A stretch of DNA of 64,000 bases from Inia geoffrensis (Eukaryota; Chordata; Mammalia; Artiodactyla; Iniidae): the NCBI GenBank assembly GCA_036417435.1, contig CM070908.1, forward strand, positions 55,053,590 through 55,117,589. The letters are read 5' to 3'. Made by a program: the position numbers and the translations under genes. Of the stretch, positions 46,446-59,674 are shown piece after piece; within the stretch, counting starts at the first letter, position 1; every line of letters starts with the position of its first letter. The notes beneath the pieces were generated by a model. The model was not told the origin of the DNA. It ran no database searches and saw only the letters and a program-made list of their open reading frames with translations.

Positions 46446-46671
46446 GTTTGTTTTTGTGTGTGTGTTTCTTTTTTTTTTTTGCAGTACACGGGCCTCTCGC
46501 TGTTGTGGCCTTTCCCGTCGCGGAGCACAGGCTCCGGATGCGCAGGCTCAGTGGCCATGGCTCACGGGCCCAGCCGCTCCGCGGCATGTGGGATCCTCCC
46601 GGACCGGGGCACGAACCTGTGTCCCTCGCATCGGCAGGCGGACTCTTAACCACTGTGCCACTAGGGAAACC
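46446..46671 (-). mobile_element. CHR SINE
   Basis: Same type and orientation as the copy 350 bp to the left. Perfect duplication CTGCCTTCAGTTTTT at 46429-46443 and 46672-46686. Confidence 0.95.
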
Positions 46672-46989
46672 CTGCCTTCAGTTTTTAAGAGCACCAACGA
46701 TTCACTTTCCACTCTGTGTTTTTGGACAGAGAAGCTCAAAATTCTCTGAGGAGAGAGCAGGCGTGCTGCCAGTTAAATGATCTCTAGGTAATTCCATAAC
46801 AAGAAGTATGGAAACTGCACTTTGTTGAAGCAGAGGGCAGAAAACACGAGGCCACCCAAACACACAAGTAAAAATGTCACAGAAACAAATCTCTGGTGGT
46901 TAGAGTGAAATCTTGTGTTAATGAAAGTTTTCAGCATTAATTAATTTAAAAGGTAGCTTGGTATTTCCTCTTTGTGTGAATTACTAACC

Positions 46990-47970
46990 TAACACACCAA
47001 CGGGACCAAGCTGCTGGAAGTGGCTTCCGTCCTGCCTGTCCTCACGCCTGACAGATTTCCACGTGTCTCTTGGCCTCTCGTAGGCATCACCTTCATGGCA
47101 GCACCTCCCAGGCCCTCCAGGGATACATGTGCCCTTCCTCTGCTCCGTCTCTTTGGAACTTGTGATAAATGGTTTGTAAGCAAGTGCTTACCGGTCACCG
47201 CCAGAGACCACATACTACCTGTGAACAGGCTTGGAATCCCCCCAAACTTGTGGAGCATTTTTCCTAACGGCCATCTCCACACCCACAGACTAGTCCAGGG
47301 CACCCTTCAAGGAGCATCTTTGGACCTCAGGGCCGATTGGATGAGCAGATCTCCCAGCAATAATAGCCTTGGTTTTAGGAGCGTCTTTCCAGGAATGGGT
47401 TGGATGAAGCCGGTTGCTCAGTTTCATTCACATGCTTTGTTGGTTTCGGATTGGCTACAACCAGAATCCTCTGGATCTTGGGTCTTTATATAGAGACAGC
47501 TGGTGCTCTCCAGATATCCACATGCTTCCCTTCTTTAGCAGATGCTATAAGTCCCTGCCCACAGTCCTCGTTCTGATGTTTCCCCTACAATGCACTGCAG
47601 TCCTACTGGAGGGCTTTCTCTGGTTGCAGGGGCATGGTTGGACCATCCTTGGGGAAAGCCAGAAGTTCTGGGCAGTTAGTGCTCCTAGAAGCAGCCCTGA
47701 ACCACTGATGGAGGGGAATGGGTGGATACATATCACAGTTTCCTTGCCCCACTGGTGGGCCAACCCTTGGGCATGCTCTACGTGTTCTCCCCAGAGGTTC
47801 CCAGCAGAGCTGAGTCCAGGTTGCTCACAGCAGTAACCTGCTCATTCGTGATGCTGTACTGCCTCATTTCTCTCGCCTCCTCCAGTACATCCCAGGATCA
47901 CTTCCCCAATAAACCCAAATCCTTCCCCCAGCCTCTGCTTTGCGGAGAGTCCAACCCAAGACCTTTGGGT
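46990..47970 (+). mobile_element. Possible LTR-like repeat, poorly resolved
   Basis: The right end ('ttccccaataaacccaaatc' then 'gagagtccaacccaagac') looks like a retroviral LTR 3' end, and 'gtctttatatagagacagct' at about 47482 is TATA-like. The left border and family are unknown. Two overlapping open frames across it look like chance. Confidence 0.35.
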
Positions 47971-48346
47971 CGGTTGGGGCCACTGGACTATGGGTGGAAG
48001 TGCTGTGTGTCACTTCTCATGAAAGCAGGCACTGCCATTGTGTCTCTCCCACCACTGTGGCAACCCGGGAGGATGTGCTATGGAGGAAGGCTGCTTAGTC
48101 CACATGAGATTTCATAGGAGCAAGAGCCTTTTATTATGGTAGCCACTGAGCTTCTTGGCATTTATCAGTTGAGGTTCCTACCTAACACATAGCATCAGCC
48201 CTGTCCCTGTGGGGTGCCAACACTTAAGTTTGCCCATCCTTCATTTCTCCATCCTGTTCTGATAAAGTGTAAAAAGTTACAAAATTAGATATTAGGAAAT
48301 TACTGATGATCACCAGGAACCATTCTTTCACTTACCTTTATTTATT

Positions 48347-48670
48347 TATAATTTTTATTGGAGTGTAGTTGATTTACAGTGTTGTGTTAGTTTCAGGTGT
48401 TCAGCAAAGTGAATCAGTTATACATCTATCCACTCTTTTTTTTTTTTTTTTTACATTCTTTTCCCATATAGGCCATCACACAGTATTGAATAGAGTTCCC
48501 TGTGCTATACCGCTGGTTCTTATCAGTTATCTGTTTCATATATAGTAGTGTGTATATGTCACTCCCAATCTCCCTATTTATCCCTCCCCCCCCCACATCC
48601 CCTGGTAACCATAGTTTGTCGTCTACATCCGTGACTCCACTTCAGTTTTGTAAATAAGTTCATTTGTACC
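48347..48670 (-). mobile_element. L1 3' UTR fragment
   Basis: 'tttattggagtgtagttgat', 'gttccctgtgctataccgct' and 'catcccctggtaaccatagt' identify a minus-oriented L1 3' end, like the piece at 2522. Confidence 0.8.
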
Positions 48671-49216
48671 CTTTCTTTTGGCTCACATATGTTGATCGAG
48701 TGTCTACGATATGCCACCGTGGTAGGCACAGCCATTTTTATTAATTTCAATTTAAATTGAAAGTAGTCCCATGTAGCTGATGGCTATGGTATCAGAACAG
48801 ACCTACAGAGCTGGGGAGACAGATTAAAGCATCTGTAAATGTTGTAGAGCAAAAGCAAATGTTGTAACACCAATAGTGGTAAGTTTCCATGAAGAAGAAG
48901 CAAGATGAGTGAAGAAGGGAGGTGGAGCCAGTTGAGGGTCTTCATACGTGTTACATAGACATATTCATACATATTGAGAGTGGGCTGAAGGCTTCTTGGA
49001 GAAGTGATATTAGATCCATCGCAGACCTGAACAAAGATAAGAATGGTGTGTGAAAGAAATAGCTTGAAGACACTCCAGGCATCTCTGGGTAATTAATTGC
49101 CTTTTGTTTTTAATGAAACACAAGAGAAGGAATGCCTTCTACTTACGAATTCGGAAAATGCCACGAAACACAAAAACACTTAGTGTTCATTCTTTTTTTT
49201 AAATTTAAAGACCTCT

Positions 49217-49363
49217 TGGGACTTCCCTGGCGGTCTAGTAGTTAGGACTCTGCGCTTTGAATGCAGGGGGTGAGGGTTCCATCCCTGGTTGGGGAAACGA
49301 GGATCCCACATGCCGCTCAGCGTGGCCCCTGCCAAAATAAAATAAAATAAAATAATAAAATAT
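49217..49363 (+). mobile_element. Short tRNA-derived SINE with AAAAT tail
   Basis: Starts 'gggacttccctggcggtcta' and ends in (AAAAT)n repeats. Perfect duplication AAAGACCTCT at 49207-49216 and 49364-49373. Confidence 0.93.
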
Positions 49364-49373
49364 AAAGACCTCT

Positions 49374-51612
49374 CATAATCTGGGGCAGTGGTGTGGGTCT
49401 GTGTTCCCTAGAAGCAGAACGTGAGATTGGGATTCTTGTGCATGTGACTTTGGGGGGAGGGCCGGCAGGAGAAGGGGGTAGGGGAGCGAGGTGAGCGGGA
49501 GACACAGCTAAGCAAGGATGTGATCTCATCTGGGAGTTCTGGGGCTTGCACTACACCAAGGAGCTGGTCTTACCATGGGCTAAGGAGCCTGTCTTTTGTA
49601 CCCTTCCTGTCGCCATCAGTCATAAGAGCTGGTGAGTGGCAGCCGCTGCCTGGTAAGAGCACCTGGGTGGGCACCTGCAGGGTCCATGACTGTGCTGACC
49701 CCATAGTGTGTTGATGACTGAGTAGCTTTCGATAGATTTGGGGGCAGAAACAGCTGAAAAATCCTGAGTACAGGATTGCTTTGATCAGCCGGCACATTCT
49801 GAGGGTTGTGAACTCAACCGCAAGGCTGCTTTCCTGCACACAACTATGGATTTATTGGGTTCACGCATGCAATACCTGTTTATGGACAGTCTACCACACA
49901 TGCCTGGCATCAGGGCTGGGTGTTTGGAATCTTGCCAAGCAAGGCCCATTTACTTAGTAGACTCCATCCCTGCAAATCATATATTTTGGGCAAACGCCAA
50001 GAGATAGCATTGCAAGGGATCCTGAAGAAGATTAACCACAGCTAGAGAAGCCAGAGCTGCCAAGGTCTACCCCTATCAAGGCTCGAAAGGCAGCAGTCTT
50101 TGTGGAAATATTCGTAAATGATGCTCTCAAAAAGCCCAGATGCAGCAGTCGGTCTGTTTGAGTGAACCACCTAAGTTTCTGCGCACTGAGATTGGCTTCT
50201 TAATAGAGCTGTAGCCTTGGTGCTGCCATTGTCAATCTGATTTAACCACGAGGGACTGAATGCTTACTATATGCAGGTGAGCTTCTGCCTGTCATCTTGC
50301 TACGGTCTTTGTAGACATCCTGGGAGATGGGGCTGGTGGTGGCCGTGCGGGCTTCCATGGCAGTGAGGACCACCAGGTACTCTGACAGCAGAGGTGTAGG
50401 CGAGGCCCCCCCCTTGGCTCTGGCACTCAGGGTGGATATTGGGGCCGCTGGTAGAGCTTTACGGAACCTGTTGGATGCAGTCAGGGTCTTGGCACTGCGC
50501 TTTCCCCTACTTTCCAATGAGAGGAAAACCAAACCCAGTTTTAATTCCCTAAAGGAAGAAAAGTTTGTACCTTAATCTGCTTTCCCCTAGCATCACTCTT
50601 CTTTGTTTGGAATCTCAATTCACTTCAGGGAGTTGTTTTTTTAGATCATCCTGTCTATGGGGATATCAGGAACGAGCTCTCTTGTTTATTGCCAGCTGCA
50701 GGAACACTGGGTGACTTTATTTTGCCAAGTTGGGGTGCTGGATGGCTTAATAATTGGAGTAAAGCTAAAGTGAGGCTGCTTTGCGTGGGTATTGTTGTCT
50801 ATTGATGAGTCTGAGTCCGGCTCCATTTCCTCTGGATGATCCCGTGAGCTTTGCTTTATTCCATGGTTACAAATGACTCCCCCAAACCTGTCTGAACTGT
50901 TGCTCCAAAAGATTCAGGATCTGTGGAAGAATTCTTTCAGTTCTTACTAACTAGCTGTGTGGCCTTGGGCTAATTGCTTACTCTCTCTGGTCAGCAGTTG
51001 TATCTAAAAATTGAGGGTGTTGGGCTACTGGCCCTTTCAGATCGAACACGCAAAGATTTTCACCCACACAGCCTTTGCGTCCAACACACGGGTCCTTCTT
51101 AAGATCCTCCTTTGCATCTTTCTTAGATCGGATCCATGGCATTACTTTTGTTTACAATGGATGCATATTTCCACGTAAGCAATTTACCAGTAAATCCAAT
51201 CAATCATGTAATGACCATGCCTTAAATATTTATGTAAAGTTCTTCCTCAGCCTGGTGTATCTAAACCTCAGATACTTAGGGTATTTATTTCTTCTTGAGT
51301 GAACTTCGATAATATGTATCTTTCTTGGGATCCATCCATTTCATTAAGTTGTCTTATTTATTGGCTCAAAATTATTCATCATGTTCTTTTATTATTATTT
51401 TACATGAGCAGCCCCAGTGTTTTCCAAATGTGTCACTTCTCCTGAATATGAATGAAAACTATGTATATTTTTGTAACATTTCCTCTTAAATTGTTTTACT
51501 CGCTTGTTATTTAATTATACGTTGTACGTGGAGGTTGTCTTACCAAGAAGTCAAAATCGTTTAAAAACCACTTTCTAAAGAATCCACAAGCTCTTTGCCT
51601 CCTCTGTCCTTA
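49374..51612. other. Putative DCLK3 intron 1, little content
   Basis: A forward MIR-like fragment lies at about 50945-51030 ('actagctgtgtggccttggg'). No other feature is supported. Confidence 0.5.
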
Positions 51613-51621
51613 CAATAATGG

Positions 51622-51746
51622 CAGGGTTTTGTTTTTTGTTTTTTTCCGCACAGCATATGAGGTCTTAGTTCCCCGACCAGGGATTGAACCTGAGCCCTTG
51701 GCAGTGACAGTGCAGAGTCCTAACCACTGGACTGCCAGGGATGTCC
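51622..51746 (-). mobile_element. Short tRNA-derived SINE
   Basis: Has 'accagggattgaacctgagc' and ends 'gactgccagggatgtccc'. Perfect duplication CAATAATGG at 51613-51621 and 51747-51755. Confidence 0.92.
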
Positions 51747-51941
51747 CAATAATGGATAGTGGAGCTCTGTGCCTGCCCCTCAGATAAGCATCTGATAATG
51801 AGGGGTGAGAGTCTGCAGGGAGGCACTGGCAGATGGTGCAAATATTCCAGGTGCCTTTACATCAATCTAAGATCCGTCCAACCAAAGCACAGAGATGTAG
51901 AAATGAATGAGAAGTGCTCATCTCTCTACAAAAAAGATGAT

Positions 51942-52146
51942 AGGGCTTCCCTGGTGGCGCAGTGGTTGGGGGTCCGCCTGCTGATGCAGGGGACACGGGT
52001 TCGTGCCCCGCTCTGGGAGGATCCCGCGTTCCGCGGAGCGGCTGCGCCCGTGGGCCATGGCCGCTGGGCCTGCGCGTCCAGAGCCTGTGCTCCGCAACGG
52101 GAGAGCCCACGGCAGTGAGAGGCCTGTGTACCGCAAGAAAAAAAAC
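51942..52146 (+). mobile_element. CHR SINE
   Basis: 'gggcttccctggtggcgcag' to 'gaggcctgtgtaccgcaag' plus A tail. Duplication AAGATGAT at 51934-51941 and 52147-52154. Plus orientation. Confidence 0.95.
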
Positions 52147-52154
52147 AAGATGAT

Positions 52155-53204
52155 GGAGAAGTTTGCTTTTAGAATGATTTCTGCAACCTCACCTATAGGG
52201 ATGGGGTGTGATACAGCTCTGTCTAGCCCAGTGTTTGAATGTTGTTGTGACACAGTCCCGTGGAGATCAGTAGGCTGGTGAAGGCCTTGGGGTGCGATAA
52301 TCAGACAGAAGAAGGAAGATAGGAAGCCTTGCAGGCATCACGTGAGCTGGAGACAGGTCCCAAGGTGGGATGTACTTTAGTGCTCCCTCTCCAAATAAAC
52401 ACACCCCCTTGAGCCTCCCTGAACAGTACTGAGAAAGGCAAAACTCAGCCCACATCAAGGTTATTATGAATCTCTGATCTGTAACAGACAATCGGGATTA
52501 AAAATCCAGATCATAGGAAACCACAGCCCGGCCTGGGAGCCGTGCCCTCTTGGAATTTTACTGAGTGAGTGGTGACATCCCAGGGATGCGATCGTGGGTG
52601 AGTTGGCAACTGTTGGGAGGAAACATTAAACCCAGGGGTCAGACCGAAAGAAAAGCTGTCCCCAGGGGAAGCCTCAGTCAAAGCAAACCGCTATCGGATG
52701 TCACAAAGGAGGACAACGTGAGGGACAACAGTGACACACAGGGCAGCAAAAGCAAAAAGAGGAGCGTGCAGGCTTCGCGTGACGGAATAATCAGAAGGCG
52801 GGAGAAGGGTTCACCCTGGAGGACCTGCAGTTGGAGAGAAGGTTATTGTCATGGTCACTGGCATGTCCGAGGCCTCACCAGCCTGGGAGCAAACGAGGCC
52901 ATGTTAATATTAATGCCCAGCGTGGAGTCCCAGCGGCCCCGCCTGCTCGCACAGGACCTCAGCCCAAGTCCTCAGAGTCCCCCGGGGAGGACGTCACCTG
53001 CGCTCAGGTGCACCGTGGCTCCTCTTCTTCCTCCAGTCATGATGTCCCTCCTCACTTCCCCTGGCCTTGCTGTCCCCTGGCTGCCAATGTGTCCCCAGGG
53101 CACCGTCTTGCCCCCTCCTGCTGTGCTGGGGAGGCAGGGGGTTGGTTCTCTGCTTACTGTGTTGTATCTGCGCATTTGGGTCCCAGTGCCTCACACAGGC
53201 TTTC
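52155..53204. other. Putative DCLK3 intron 1, no supported exon
   Basis: A 226-codon open frame on the plus strand (from 52565, using GTG) and overlapping frames exist here, but the first runs into the SINE at 53219 and has no splice signals or homology I know. Confidence 0.5.
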
Positions 53205-53218
53205 AAAACACATCTCCC

Positions 53219-53428
53219 GGGCTTCCCTGGTGGCGCAGTGGTTGAGAGTCCGCCTGCCGATGCAGGGCACACGGGTTCGTGCCCCGGTCTGGGAAGATCC
53301 CACGTGCCGTGGAGTGGTTGGGCCCGTGAGCCATGGCCGCTGAGCCTGCGCGTCCGGAGCCCGTGCTCCGTAACGGGAAAGGCCACAACAGTGAGAGGCC
53401 CGTGTACCGCAAAAAAAAAAAACAAAAC
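53219..53428 (+). mobile_element. CHR SINE
   Basis: Starts 'gggcttccctggtggcgcag' and ends 'gaggcccgtgtaccgc' plus A-rich tail. Perfect duplication AAAACACATCTCCC at 53205-53218 and 53429-53442. Confidence 0.96.
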
Positions 53429-53814
53429 AAAACACATCTCCCTCAGCGTCCATCCTTAACCCTGTGCTCCAAGGCTTGGAGAGCAGGGTATAGATGCCAA
53501 GCTGTCCCCTCTTTTTTCATTGCCCCCGGGCCTGATCTCCTCCCAGGTGTCCGTTATACCTGGGCACAGAGCATCTCCTTTGCCCCCTTCGCCCACTCCC
53601 TTCCTGCCCATTTGGCAACTGGTGCAACTAGGTCCCAGCCCTGGGCCACTGGCTGCCTTGGATCCCAGTTTGCATTTGGTTGAGTCACACTGCCATGCTC
53701 TCGGGGTTAATCAAATGGATATGTACTAGTCCAAGGACCTTCGGATCCCTCCCGTTGTGCTCTGTATATTTTGGTTCCACTTACTGGTTTGGTGAAGTAA
53801 GAGACAGTCCAAAG

Positions 53815-53970
53815 CAGTGCTCCTCGAACTTCAATGTGCATCAGACCGTCTGGGGATCTTGTTAAAATGCGGAATCTGATTCTTCTGTAGGTCTGGAGTG
53901 GGGTCTGAAATCCTGCATTTCTAATGATCTCCCAGGGGATACCGATGCTGCTGGTCCGCTCTGGGTAGTC
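53815..53970. mobile_element. hAT-type MER element (family uncertain)
   Basis: 'cagtgctcctcgaacttcaa' and 'gatcttgttaaaatgcggaa' resemble the element at 43480-43640. Confidence 0.5.
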
Positions 53971-54244
53971 AAATCCTTCATCGCTCCCTCCCCCGTTTCT
54001 ATTTGCTGTACTTGAAAGAAAACCGTTCGGCAAGGAAATCATGAGTGGATTTTGCGTTCCACTGCACGGGTGATGTCCTGTTTTGACTACCTGTCACCCG
54101 TCACTTATTCACATTATGAAAATAAAGATACTGTTTGTTATAACACTACTTTAGGGAATCGTTTATGGGCCGCTTTCAAAATGCTAATGGTTGACCAGCA
54201 TTCCTGGAAGGATACTTGGAACTTCTCTCTATAGCTTAGCTCTA

Positions 54245-54420
54245 TAGCTTTGCTTCTCAAAGTGTGGTCCTTGGGCCAGCAGCATTGTATCACGTGGGAC
54301 CGTGTTAGAGCTGCAGAATCTCAGCCCCACCCTCGACCTGGACTGACTGAATTGGGACCTGCACTTTAACACGGTCCCCAGTGGTGTGTGTGCACATTAG
54401 CATTTGAGAAGCCCTGCCCT
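54245..54420. mobile_element. hAT-type MER element (family uncertain)
   Basis: 'ttgcttctcaaagtgtggtc' at the left and 'cacattagcatttgagaagc' at the right form approximate inverted ends. Confidence 0.55.
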
Positions 54421-55926
54421 GTAGAACACGGTATATCGGAAATGGGAGGTGCTGGCTTTGCCGCTTTAGCAGGATGATCAAAGGAGGCAGGTGAGTGACA
54501 ACAGGGAAAAGTTCATACTTCGGTCGTCAGTCCTTTTTGTCTTGGTGTGACCTGGGACGTCTGGGGAGACAGGAGAATACCTTCTGGCTTGCATGGAGTA
54601 TGAAGATTCTTCAGACAAAATAAAACTAGCAGAGGAGGAAGTGGAAACTGTGATGTGATTATGAGATGGGTAGAATATGCAGGAGCAGATCAGGGTGAGC
54701 GGAAAACTGAGGGAGGGAGGATGAGAATTATTGAGCGTGGTCAGAGATTAGCTTTGAAAACGAGGAACGACATGTAAGCTGGTTCACTTTAGAATCCCCT
54801 TGTAAACAACAGAGGCACTGCATAAAATGCATCACAGTTTCAAGGTAGCTGGGACAGTAAAGGTCATCGTTAAATCAGCGAGTAACTTAGAAAAAATGTA
54901 TCAGGTATCTGTTGAAACAAGGACTGGCAAACATCCCTCACGGAGAGACCATAGAGGGCTCTTGTGCCAACATGCTGAGAGGCACTTGGGGAATTGGCAT
55001 GGGAAGGTCAGCAGGTAAAAAACAACCCCAAACTGGGGCACTTCTGAGATGAGAACTGGAAAACGTCTTTTTAATTACTCTGTTTCTGATTGCTTGGTTG
55101 ATGTCCTCCTGGTAATAAAGAAGATTAGGTAGCGATGACGTTAATTAGAGTGTCATCAGTGATGACAGACAATAAATAGCATGGCATTTCATTTTATTAC
55201 CTTACCCTTGTTAATTTCCCCAGTTTTGATCAATACAGCCATTGGCCAGGCCTCCCAGTTACAAAACAGTAGCATTTTCGAGGCTTAGCAAAGGGCTGCG
55301 TTCCAATTTTTTATTCGTTTAGGAAATCCTTCTTGGGATGTTTGCATAATCAAATAGAAGTTCTCAAATGTTTCTCCTGCCTCAGATTTGCATATGAGCA
55401 AAATGAGTTTGCTCCCAAACAAAGCCCTGGAAAAAGCCCAGGACAAATGATTACTCAGTGAAAAGGAAAATGATTTCAGCCAGTTCCACTCCATCTCCCA
55501 CAGAAGAATGGAGGTGAATCGTCTCTTAGCACTGCCTACTGAGGCCATAAGTCTGGTGACACCATTAAGGAATGGAAGGTTGATAAAAGGGAAAGTATTT
55601 CAAGTGGAGCTTCCCTGCTAGGAAGGGGGATTACATGTCATTAGATGCATTACATTGACTTTTATTTTCCAGGCATTTTTGTGTTGTTGCATTGCATATT
55701 ACCAGATGTTTTAAAACACCAATTTCCATTTCTTTTAATACTCAGGATTAGTAAATGCTTAAAGAGCGATTATGTATTATTTATATCCTATAGCAATTTG
55801 GGTGTGATTCTCCCATTTCTTTTTCTAGCATGTTATTATAGGAGCCAAGGCAAGAATTCCAAAGTGGATGCTGACCTTGGACGTAGTTTTTCTTTGTGGT
55901 GTAATTAGGCGTATGGGTTATGGTTA
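54421..55926. other. Putative DCLK3 intron 1, no feature seen
   Basis: Unique-looking, AT-rich sequence. No gene, named repeat or RNA recognised. Confidence 0.5.
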
Positions 55927-55942
55927 AAAAAATGACTAGGAA

Positions 55943-56149
55943 GGGACTTGGCTGGTGGTGCAGTGGTTAAGACTCCACGCCCCCAATGCAGGGGGCCTGA
56001 GTTCAATCCCTGGTCAAGGAACTAAATCCCACATGGCATGCCGCAACCAAGAGTTTGCATGCCACAACTAAGGAGCCTGCGTGCCTCAAATAAGGAGCCC
56101 GCCTGCTGCAACTAAGACCCAGCGCAACCAAATAAATAAAATATTTTTT
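55943..56149 (+). mobile_element. tRNA-derived SINE, longer form
   Basis: Starts 'gggacttggctggtggtgca', continues with repeated 'aactaaggagcctgcgtgcc'-like units and ends in an A/T tail. Perfect 16-bp duplication AAAAAATGACTAGGAA at 55927-55942 and 56150-56165. Confidence 0.95.
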
Positions 56150-56165
56150 AAAAAATGACTAGGAA

Positions 56166-58306
56166 AAGGTACACTCCCTTTGTTCTGATGAAAGAAGATA
56201 AGGAAAAGCTTCATTTTAGCAGTATATTTTCATTACTTTGTCTTGACCCTAAACTTGATGATTAGCAGCCTGAACAAAGGAATAATAAATGATTAGAAAA
56301 GAAACTGGGTTCATGTGATTTCCAGTCATTTTGGTAGCCTTTTCAGTGGAAAAACATAGAGATGACCGTTGTGAAACTAGTTTATGTTAATTCATCTGAA
56401 TTGTGGTATCAGATAGGAGGCACAGTTGCTAGGAGCCAAACCCATTAGAGGTAATAACAGCAAAATGCTTATGCAGTAACTGAGCTTATTGGCTCACACC
56501 AGTCAGGTAATTCTAGGATCAGTGAATGTGAAGTTTCTCTCCCCACAGGAGCCGTATGCTTAGATCTGCCCAAGTGTTCCGCTTAATATCCTGTCCCTAC
56601 TGGTTTTCTATTTCAGTCACTACATAAATGACAAATTCACCCTGCTGAGTCACATTTAGCATCGTGTACTCTTTGCCCTTGACGTGTACGTGGATTTGGG
56701 GGAAAACCAAGGTTGCAAGAGGTTGGAGAGGGAGACGGAAGAAAATAAACACAGTCTGAGTGCCCACTCTATGCTAAGCAGCAGGCAGGGGTGAGGTACC
56801 AAGTTTAGCCCATGTAGAAACTGAGGCTCAGAAATATCACACAATGTTCCCAAGGTCACACAGCTACTTAGAGCTTCTGACCCCATGTTCACATTCTTTG
56901 TGCAACTCTAAAATGAAGCTTTCACAGAACTCTGACGAAATACGCTGTTCTTCCCTGCCTGTATTAGCTGTTCTTGACAAATGCTACCTTGGCACATTTA
57001 CTGGTAGTCAGTGGATGTCTGTGATCGTGTTTTCTGCCAACGTTACTTGTTTCGTCTAGTTAAGGTCTGTTGTGGGATGTCTACCAATGTGGAAACTAAT
57101 GACACTCAATTATTTACAAGGAGAGCCAGAAGCCTGAGACATGATATATGAGCTGATGTTAGGACTGAAAACGGGTTTCCCAAATCTCATGTGCTTATCA
57201 TATGTACTAGGACAGAGGAAGAGAGTTTGCGTAATCCACAGTCTCTGCCTTTGGAGAGCCTGAGTTTAGTTGAGAATACTTACACCTTTGAAGATAAAGT
57301 AACAGTGAGCTGAGGTGTGCAAAAGGAAGGGTCTCAAGGGTTCAAATGAAATGTTTCATGAATGAACAGGGAGTCAGACGAGGGAGCTCTGACTGTGAAC
57401 TTGTGAAGTCAGGGAGGCTTTGGTGGTGGATACAGGTCTCAGGTCTTACATGATGGTGAGGCTTGGATGGGTGGGAGAGTGACGGTGGAGTCGGGTTGGG
57501 ATGGGTGAGGGGCCGCTGATTGAGGGAGCGCCTTCCACGTCAAGGGTTTGGCCCTCAAAGCTGCTGCTAAGGAGCCACCATAGGCTCTTGAGCAGAGGAG
57601 TGGCTTCGTGAAAGTTCTGCTGCATGCACGGGCTTGATGGGTGCTGGGGAAAAACCCTGTAGACATTTGTATTGGGGGCATTTGAGGCAAAAGCAGCAGT
57701 ATTGTCAAGTTGAGTCGATTTATGTTGCTGTGCAAAATTAACCAAAAAATGATGCTACAAGAGCACCTTTTCTGTACCCTTTCCTGGAAGCTGCTGGCTA
57801 CTGGCTGAAGACTGGGGATTAGGACGTTTAATTTTTACTATCTGTACCTCAAGTAACTATTTATTGTTGGTGTAGGGACACAGGAGGAGTTATTATCCTA
57901 GATCATGTTAGGTTGAGCCACATGGAATTTCCATTTGGGGGTAATTGGTAGAACTACTGGTAATTTCATATGGTTCCACTTAATCGATTTTGTAAGTTGT
58001 TGTTGGAGACGAGTGGACACAGTCAGGTTATCTGGGTAGGTCCTGGGATAGCGCTGCTTACAGCCAGCCCCAGAGGCCTTGAGGGTGCCGTTTTCCTTGG
58101 GAGAGGGGACTGTTCTGGAGACTGAGCCCAGGGCCCCAGGGACGTACCAGGCTCTTCCTCTCCCTAATATTTGCTCTCCCTGCCTATGGACCAGGCATTT
58201 AGAATCTCCTGATTTGTTTTCTAAAGGAGAAAACTTTGCTCTGGACCAAGAACTTTAAAGGAGGAAGGAGGGCTTGTGGAAGAGAAGATAAAAATAATCA
58301 CATTTT
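56166..58306. other. Putative DCLK3 intron 1, mostly unassigned
   Basis: A minus-oriented MIR-like fragment lies at about 56745-56885 ('ttcccaaggtcacacagcta'), and text near 57330-57620 resembles the old repeat at 7290. Nothing else is supported. Confidence 0.5.
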
Positions 58307-58434
58307 GGGACTTCCCTGGTGGTCCAGGGATTAAGACTTTGCATTTCCACTGCAGGGTGTGTGGTTGGATCCCTGGTTGCAGAACGAAGATCCCGCAGGC
58401 CCCGCAGCGCGGCCAAAATAATAATAATAATAAT
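58307..58434 (+). mobile_element. Short tRNA-derived SINE with (AAT)n tail
   Basis: Starts 'gggacttccctggtggtcca', has 'tgtggttggatccctggttg' and ends in AATAAT repeats. Confidence 0.9.
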
Positions 58435-59674
58435 TGCATCTTGAGGTTGTGTTTTCCCAGGACTCCCCAGTAGCACAATGCAGACAGAACCAGAAGTGCC
58501 ATTCCTGTAGCTCCTAATTATGTTGGGAAGGAGAAGGACTGAGTTCTCACACTGGCCCCAGATTACAGAGGCTTTAAGTGAGTTTGAGAACGCCTGGGCA
58601 GTGTGCTGCGCACGCGTGACGGTGGTGATAGAGGCTGAGCTGCGCTGTCTTCACGTCCTTTGTGTCCGCACCCTGGGATGGGGCCACTCCTGTGGAGCCT
58701 CTCCTGGATTCAGGGATGGAGTGTGCCCAGAGTGCTCTCCTAACCACTGGGAATGAGGACAGCTTCTGAGCTAGGGTCTGCAGAAACTGGCTGGGCACGA
58801 GCATGCCAGAGCGTGCCCATCCCTCCCCCCCCAACCCCCGGCACTGCCCTCAGACTCTGGGTACCACAGGGCCTAGTCATCTGTCATTACACTCAAACTG
58901 CACAGTTTCACTATTTGGGACCCTGAGGTCTCATTACGACTTGCCTCTTTTGTCCTAAGTCACCACTCAACACGTGACCCACAGTGTCTGTCCTGTTCCA
59001 AGAGTACTGGTGTGTGTCTCCTGACATCCCATCTTGGACCTCCTTTGGGCCCCTCCTGATCCCCCTTCCATAAACTCTCCTGCATCCCTAGGGTATTCAC
59101 AGAATGCTCCTTTGTCCTCCTGGTTCTCCCCTGAACCTTCCCTGGAATAGAGAAGTCTTTTCCCTTTCCTTAGCCTGACAAATACATATTGAGGGTCCCA
59201 CTCTGTGAGAAGCACCCTAAGGAAAACAAATGAGAAGACTTAGTCCCTTTGCACACATGCATCTGAAGGTTACCTTCCTTGGCATCCTTCCTGTTTCCTG
59301 AGGAAACACGAACTAGTGTGACTGCTGGAGACCTCTCTTCTCCTCTCTCAGCATCAACCCTCTCAGCCAAAAATGGAGGCAGATCAGAGAGACGATGAGA
59401 AGAAAGGAACAACAGATGTACATAAATAAATAGTTTAGCTGTAAACAGGACTGGTAAGCTCATAAATCCTCAGCATGTGGGAAGATCAGTACCGGCCACC
59501 ACTTGTCATCTAATTGGACACCTGGGTCTAGATGGAAATCATCTCAGAACAGATTGTATGTTATAATTAAAAACCAAAAAAACATTCTGTGTCAATATGC
59601 TGGGCCAAATTGCCCATGCTGGCACAACTGGACTTTCTGCTACAATTCAAATGCACTTAAAAATTATCATTTTG

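Noticed and set aside
52565..53245. 226-codon plus-strand open frame
   Set aside because: Starts at GTG, runs into a CHR SINE at its end, overlaps other open frames and has no recognisable motif.
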